DNA from: Ptiloglossa arizonensis
Lineage: Eukaryota > Arthropoda > Insecta > Hymenoptera > Colletidae
DNA length: 64,000 nucleotides
Direction: 5' to 3'
Assembly: GCF_051014685.1 (NCBI RefSeq)
Contig: NW_027478775.1
Location: forward strand, 372,001 to 436,000
The notes under the pieces were generated by a model, which saw only the letters and a program-made list of their open reading frames with translations, was not told the origin of the DNA and ran no database searches. A program made the translations under genes and the position numbers. Shown here piece by piece: positions 59,465 to 64,000 of this stretch (within the stretch, counting starts at the first letter, position 1; each line of letters starts with the position of its first letter).

Positions 59465-60605
59465 TACGTTATACGTTATACGTTATACGTTATACGTTAT
59501 ACGTTAAACGTTATACGTTATACGTTATACGTTATACGTTATACGCTATACGTTATACGTTGTACGTTATGCGTTATACGTTATGCGTTATACGTTATAC
59601 GTTATACGTTATACGTTGTACGTTATACGTTATACGTTATACGTTATACGTTATACGTTATTCGTTATACGTTATACGTTATATGTTATATGTTATACGT
59701 TATACGTTATACGTTATACGTCATACGTTATACGTTAAACGTTATACGTTATACGTTATACGTTATACGTTATACGATATGCGTTATACGTTAAACGTTG
59801 TACGTTATACGTTATACGTTATACGATATACGTTATACGTCATACGTTAAACGTTATACGTTATACGTTATACGTTATACGTCATACGTTATACGTTAAA
59901 CGTTATACGTTATACGTTATACGTTATACGTTATACGATATGCGTTATACGTTAAACGTTGTACGTTATACGTTACTCGTTATACGTAATATGTAATACG
60001 TTTTACATTATGCGTTATACGTTATGCGTTATACGTTATACGTTATACGTTATACGTTGTACGTTATAAGTTATACGTTATACGTTATACATTATACGTT
60101 TTACGTTATACGTTATAAGTTATACGTTATACATTATGCGTTATACGCTATACGTAATGCGTTATACGTTATACGTTATACGTTATACATTATACGTTAT
60201 ACGTTATACGTTATACGTTATACGTTATACGTTATACGTTATACGTTATACGTTATAAGTTATACGTTATACGTTATACGTTATACGTTATACATTATGC
60301 GTTATACGCTATACGTAATGCGTTATAGGTCATATCTTATATGTGATACGTCATACGTTATACGTTATACGTTATACGTTTTACGTTATACGTTATACGT
60401 TATACGTTATATGTTATACGTTATGCGTTATAGGATATACGTTATACGTTATACGTTATACGTTATACGTTATACGTTATACGTTCTACGTTATACGTTA
60501 TACGTTATACGATATACGTTATACGTTATACGTTACTCGTTATGCGTAATATGTAATACAATTTTACGTTATACGTTATACGTTATACGTTATACGTTAT
60601 ACGTT
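59465..60605 (+). repeat. 1,555-bp spaced repeat, copy 2
   Basis: This is the second copy, with AAACGTT at 59,506 and the phase break near 60,551. A private CTACGTT lies near 60,486. The 0.4 kb between the copies (59,050-59,465) holds a GCGCTATAGGTCATACC-centred block and has no counterpart after copy 2, where ATACCTT (near 60,656) and an ATAGGTC block follow. So this is not a simple adjacent tandem pair. Confidence 0.82.
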
Positions 60606-61860
60606 ATACGTTATACGTTATACGTTATACGTTATACGTTATACGTTATACGTTATACCTTATACGTTATACGTTATACGTTATGCGTTATACGCTATAC
60701 GTTATGCGTTATAGGTCATACCTTATACGTGATACGTCATACGTTATACGTTATACGTTATACGTTATTCGTTATACGTTATACGTTAAACGTTATACGT
60801 TATACGTTATACGTTATATGTTATACGTTATACGTTATACCTTATACGTTATACGTTACACGTTAAACGTTATACGTTATACGTTATACGTTATACGTTA
60901 TACGCTATACGTTATACGTTGTACGTTATGCGTTATACGTTATGCGTTATACGTTATACGTTATACGTTATACGTTGTACGTTATACGTCGTACGTTATA
61001 CGTTATACGTTATTCGTTATACGTTATACGTTATACGTTATACGTTATACGTTATACGTTATACGTTATACGTTATACGTTATACGTTATACGTTATACG
61101 TTAAACGTTATACGTTATACGTTATACATTATACGATATGCGTTATACGTTATACGTTGTACGTTATACGTTATACGTTATACGTTATACGTTATACGTT
61201 ATACGTTATACGTTATACGTTATACGTTATACGTTATACGTTATACGGAATACGTTATACGTTATAGGTTATACGTTATACGTTATACGTTATACGTTAT
61301 ACGTTATACGTTATACGTTATACGCTATACGTTATACGTTGTACGTTATGCGTTATACGTTATGCGTTATACGTTATACGTTATACGTTATACGTTGTAC
61401 GTTATACGTTATACGTTATACGTTATACGTTATACGTTATACGTTATACGTTATACGTTATACGTTATACGTTATACGTTATACGTTATACGTTAAACGT
61501 TATACGTTATACGTTATACGTTATACGTTGTACGTTATACGTTATACGTTAAACGTTATACGTTGTACGTTATACGTTATACGTTATACGTTATACGTTA
61601 TACGTTATTCGTTATACGTTATACGTTATATGTTATATGTTATACGTTATACGTTATACGTTATACGTCATACGTTATACGTTAAACGTTATACGTTATA
61701 CGTTATACGTTATTCGTTATACGATATGCGTTATACGTTAAACGTTGAACGTTATACGTTATACGTTATACGTTATACGTTATACGTTATACGTTAAACG
61801 TTATACGTTATACGTTATACGTTATACGTTATACGTTATACGTTATACGTTATACGTTAT
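60606..61860 (+). repeat. Domain R mixed zone before the 9.87-kb repeat restarts
   Basis: Two ATACGCT/GTACGTT/double-ATGCGTT modules (near 60,902 and 61,323), an ATACGGA unit near 61,246, double ATATGTT near 61,630 and a private GAACGTT after AAACGTT near 61,746 are present. The portion with CGTCGTACG near 60,988 matches about 48,013, showing reuse of domain-R modules over 13 kb. No gene is present. Confidence 0.78.
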
Positions 61861-64000
61861 ACGATATGCGTTATACGTTAAACGTTGTACGTTATACGTT
61901 ATACGTTATACGATATACGTTATACGTCATACGTTAAACGTTATACGTTATACGTTATACGTTATACGTTATACGTTATACGTTATACGTTATACGTTAT
62001 ACGTTATACGTTATACGTTATACGTTATACGTTACACGTTATACGTTATACGTTATACGTTATACGTTACTCGTTATACGTAATATGTAATACGTTTTAC
62101 GTTATGCGTTATACGTTATGCGTTATACGTTATACGTTATACGTTATACGTTGTACGTTATAAGTTATACGTTATACGTTATACATTATACGTTTTACGT
62201 TATACGTTATAAGTTATACGTTATACATTATGCGTTATACGCTATACGTAATGCGTTATACGTTATACGTTATACGTTATACATTATACGTTATACGTTA
62301 TACGTTATACGTTATACGTTATACGTTATACGTTATACGTTATACGTTATACGTTATAAGTTATACGTTATACGTTATACGTTATACGTTATACATTATG
62401 CGTTATACGCTATACGTAATGCGTTACAGGTCATATCTTATACGTGATACGTCATACGTTATACGTTATACGTTATACGTTTTACGTTATACGTTATACG
62501 TTATACGTTATACGTTATACGTTATGCGTTATAGGATATACGTTATACGTTATACGTTATACGTTATACGTTATACGTTATACGTTATACGTTATACGTT
62601 ATACGTTATACGTTATACGTTATACGTTATACGTTATACGTTACTCGTTATGCGTAATATGTAATACAATTTTACGTTATACGTTATACGTTATACGTTA
62701 TACGTTATACGTTATACGTTATACGTTATACGTTATACGTTATACGTTATACGTTATACGTTATACGTTATACGTTATACGTTATGCGTTATACGCTATA
62801 CGTTATGCGTTATAGGTCATACCTTATACGTGATACGTCATACGTTATACGTTATACGTTATACGTTATTCGTTATACGTTATACGTTAAACGTTATACG
62901 TTATACGTTATACGTTATACGTTATACGTTATACGTTATACCTTATACGTTATACGTTACACGTTAAACGTTATACGTTATACGTTATACGTTATACGTT
63001 ATACGCTATACGTTATACGTTGTACGTTATGCGTTATACGTTATGCGTTATTCGTTATACGTTATACGTTATATGTTATATGTTATACGTTATACGTTAT
63101 ACGTTATACGTCATACGTTATACGTTAAACGTTATACGTTATACGTTATACGATATGCGTTATACGTTAAACGTTGTACGTTATACGTTATACGTTATAC
63201 GTTATACGTTATACGTTATACGTTAAACGTTATACGTTATACGTTATACGTTATACGTTATACGTTATACGTTATACGTTATACGTTATACGTTATACTT
63301 TATACGTTATACGTTACACGTTATACGTTATACGTTATACGTTATACGTTACTCGTTATACGTAATATGTAATACGTTTTACGTTATGCGTTATACGTTA
63401 TGCGTTATACGTTATACGTTATACGTTATACGTTGTACGTTATAAGTTATACGTTATACGTCATACATTATACGTTTTACGTTATACGTTATAAGTTACA
63501 CGTTATACATTATGCGTTATACGCTATACGTAATGCGTTATACGTTATACGTTATACGTTATACGTTATACATTATACGTTATACGTTATACGTTATACG
63601 TTATACGTTATACGTTATACGTTATACGTTATACGTTATAAGTTATACGTTATACGTTATACGTTATACGTTATACATTATGCGTTATACGCTATACGTA
63701 ATGCGTTATAGATCATATCTTATACGTGATACGTCATACGTTATACGTTATACGTTATACGTTTTACGTTATACGTTATACGTTATACGTTATACGTTAT
63801 GCGTTATAGGATATACGTTATACGTTATACGTTATACGTTATACGTTATACGTTATACGTTATACGATATACGTTATACGTTATACGTTATACGTTATAC
63901 GTTATACGTTATACGTTATACGTTATACGTTATACGATATACGTTATACGTTATCCGTTATACGTTATGCGTTATAGGATATACGATATACGTTATACGT
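61860..64000 (+). repeat. 2.1-kb segment repeated from 9.87 kb upstream, copy 2 (cut by window end)
   Basis: From the ATACGAT-ATGCGTT junction at about 61,863 to the last base, the variant order equals 51,990 to about 54,110. A private extra ATACGAT lies near 63,866. The match is still running at base 64,000, so the full repeat may extend beyond the window. Confidence 0.85.

Larger units (their letters stand above)
1..64000 (+). repeat. Heptanucleotide satellite array (ATACGTT)n filling the whole window
   Basis: Every stretch read is made of 7-bp units whose consensus is ATACGTT on the plus strand, all head to tail in one direction. No inverted (AACGTAT) block was seen. Variants are mostly single substitutions. 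Observed forms include GTACGTT, TTACGTT, CTACGTT, ACACGTT, AAACGTT, ATGCGTT, ATTCGTT, ATCCGTT, ATATGTT, ATAAGTT, ATAGGTT, ATACATT, ATACTTT, ATACCTT, ATACGAT, ATACGCT, ATACGGT, ATACGTC, ATACGTG and ATACGTA. Almost every possible single change is therefore present. No unique DNA long enough to hold a gene, tRNA or mobile element interrupts the array. Known precedent for 7-bp satellites is eukaryotic heterochromatin, for example the Drosophila simple satellites. That this array is nuclear heterochromatin is inference. Both ends run off the window, so the true array is longer. Confidence 0.98.
30160..64000 (+). repeat. Satellite domain R (right variant family)
   Basis: From about 30.5 kb the array uses a different vocabulary. 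It has ATAGGAT units. It has a stereotyped block of ACGCGTT, ATACGCT, ATGCGCT, ATAGGTC, ATACCTT, ATACGTG and ATACGTC (for example near 31,218, 33,606, 35,301, 38,229, 43,249, 46,348, 55,416 and 59,246). It has frequent AAACGTT and ATAAGTT, and ACTCGTT followed by ATACGTA or ATGCGTA and ATATGTA (from about 34,075 on). The left-domain ATACATT-ACATGTT pair is absent. ATACATT persists but is followed by ATGCGTT or ATACGTT. The window ends inside the domain. Confidence 0.88.

Noticed and set aside
1..64000. Telomeric repeat
   Set aside because: The 7-bp length resembles the plant TTTAGGG repeat. But the unit has a single G, no G-rich strand able to form quartets, heavy variation and multi-kilobase higher-order structure, unlike telomerase-made DNA.
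1..64000. CRISPR array
   Set aside because: Repeats are contiguous with no unique spacers of regular length.
1..64000. TATA-box promoters
   Set aside because: TATA occurs once per unit throughout the array and carries no positional information.
1..64000. Whole window as a sequencing or assembly artefact
   Set aside because: Not excluded, but the nested order of rare variants and private differences between copies are hard to produce by simple read error. Spanning long reads would settle whether the duplications are real.

Overview
The whole 64,000-base window is one unbroken satellite DNA array. The unit is the 7-bp sequence ATACGTT (AACGTAT on the minus strand), repeated head to tail roughly 9,100 times in one orientation. 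I found no gene, RNA gene, transposon, CRISPR array or unique-sequence island. Every departure from the canonical unit that I examined is a point-substituted heptamer or a rare slip of one to three bases. The canonical unit is about 29% G+C and carries one CpG, inside the palindrome ACGT, every 7 bp. The many long plus-strand open frames (up to about 900 codons) are an arithmetic by-product. A 7-bp unit read in triplets gives the heptapeptide YTLYVIR in all three forward frames with no stop, while every minus frame meets TAA every 21 bases.

An array this long, with nested higher-order repeats (HORs), is typical of eukaryotic nuclear heterochromatin (pericentromeric, centromeric or subtelomeric) rather than of bacteria, organelles or viruses. 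I cannot name the organism. I do not recognise (ATACGTT)n as a catalogued satellite, and I cannot search.

Layout: (1) 1 to about 30.1 kb, domain L. Its diagnostic variants are the ATTCGTA/ATACGTG pair, the ATACATT-ACATGTT pair, GTACGTT runs, ATGCGTT/ATACGTT dimer blocks and a +2 phase break (GGATT). (2) 30.1-32.6 kb, a transition made of a tandem 1.2-kb duplication. (3) About 32.6-64 kb, domain R. Its diagnostic variants are ATAGGAT, a GCGCTATAGGTCATACC-centred block, AAACGTT, ACTCGTT followed by ATATGTA, and ATAAGTT. Inside domain L, two short islands (about 20.1-20.8 and 26.6-27.3 kb) carry domain-R variants.

Higher-order structure: direct tandem duplications have unit lengths of about 6.5 kb (16.69-29.7 kb), 2.98 kb (37.55-43.5 kb), 1.2 kb (30.17-32.59 kb), 1.233 kb (50.56-53.03 kb) and 0.61-0.62 kb (12.04-13.27 kb). 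There is also a spaced 1.555-kb repeat (57.9-60.6 kb) and a 9.87-kb repeat distance (51.97 kb matching 61.84 kb onward, cut by the window end). A 196-bp cassette recurs at least eight times in domain L. The pattern fits growth by repeated unequal exchange or replication-based copying of multi-kilobase blocks, over a background of point mutation in heptamers. There are no genes to work together; any function would be structural.
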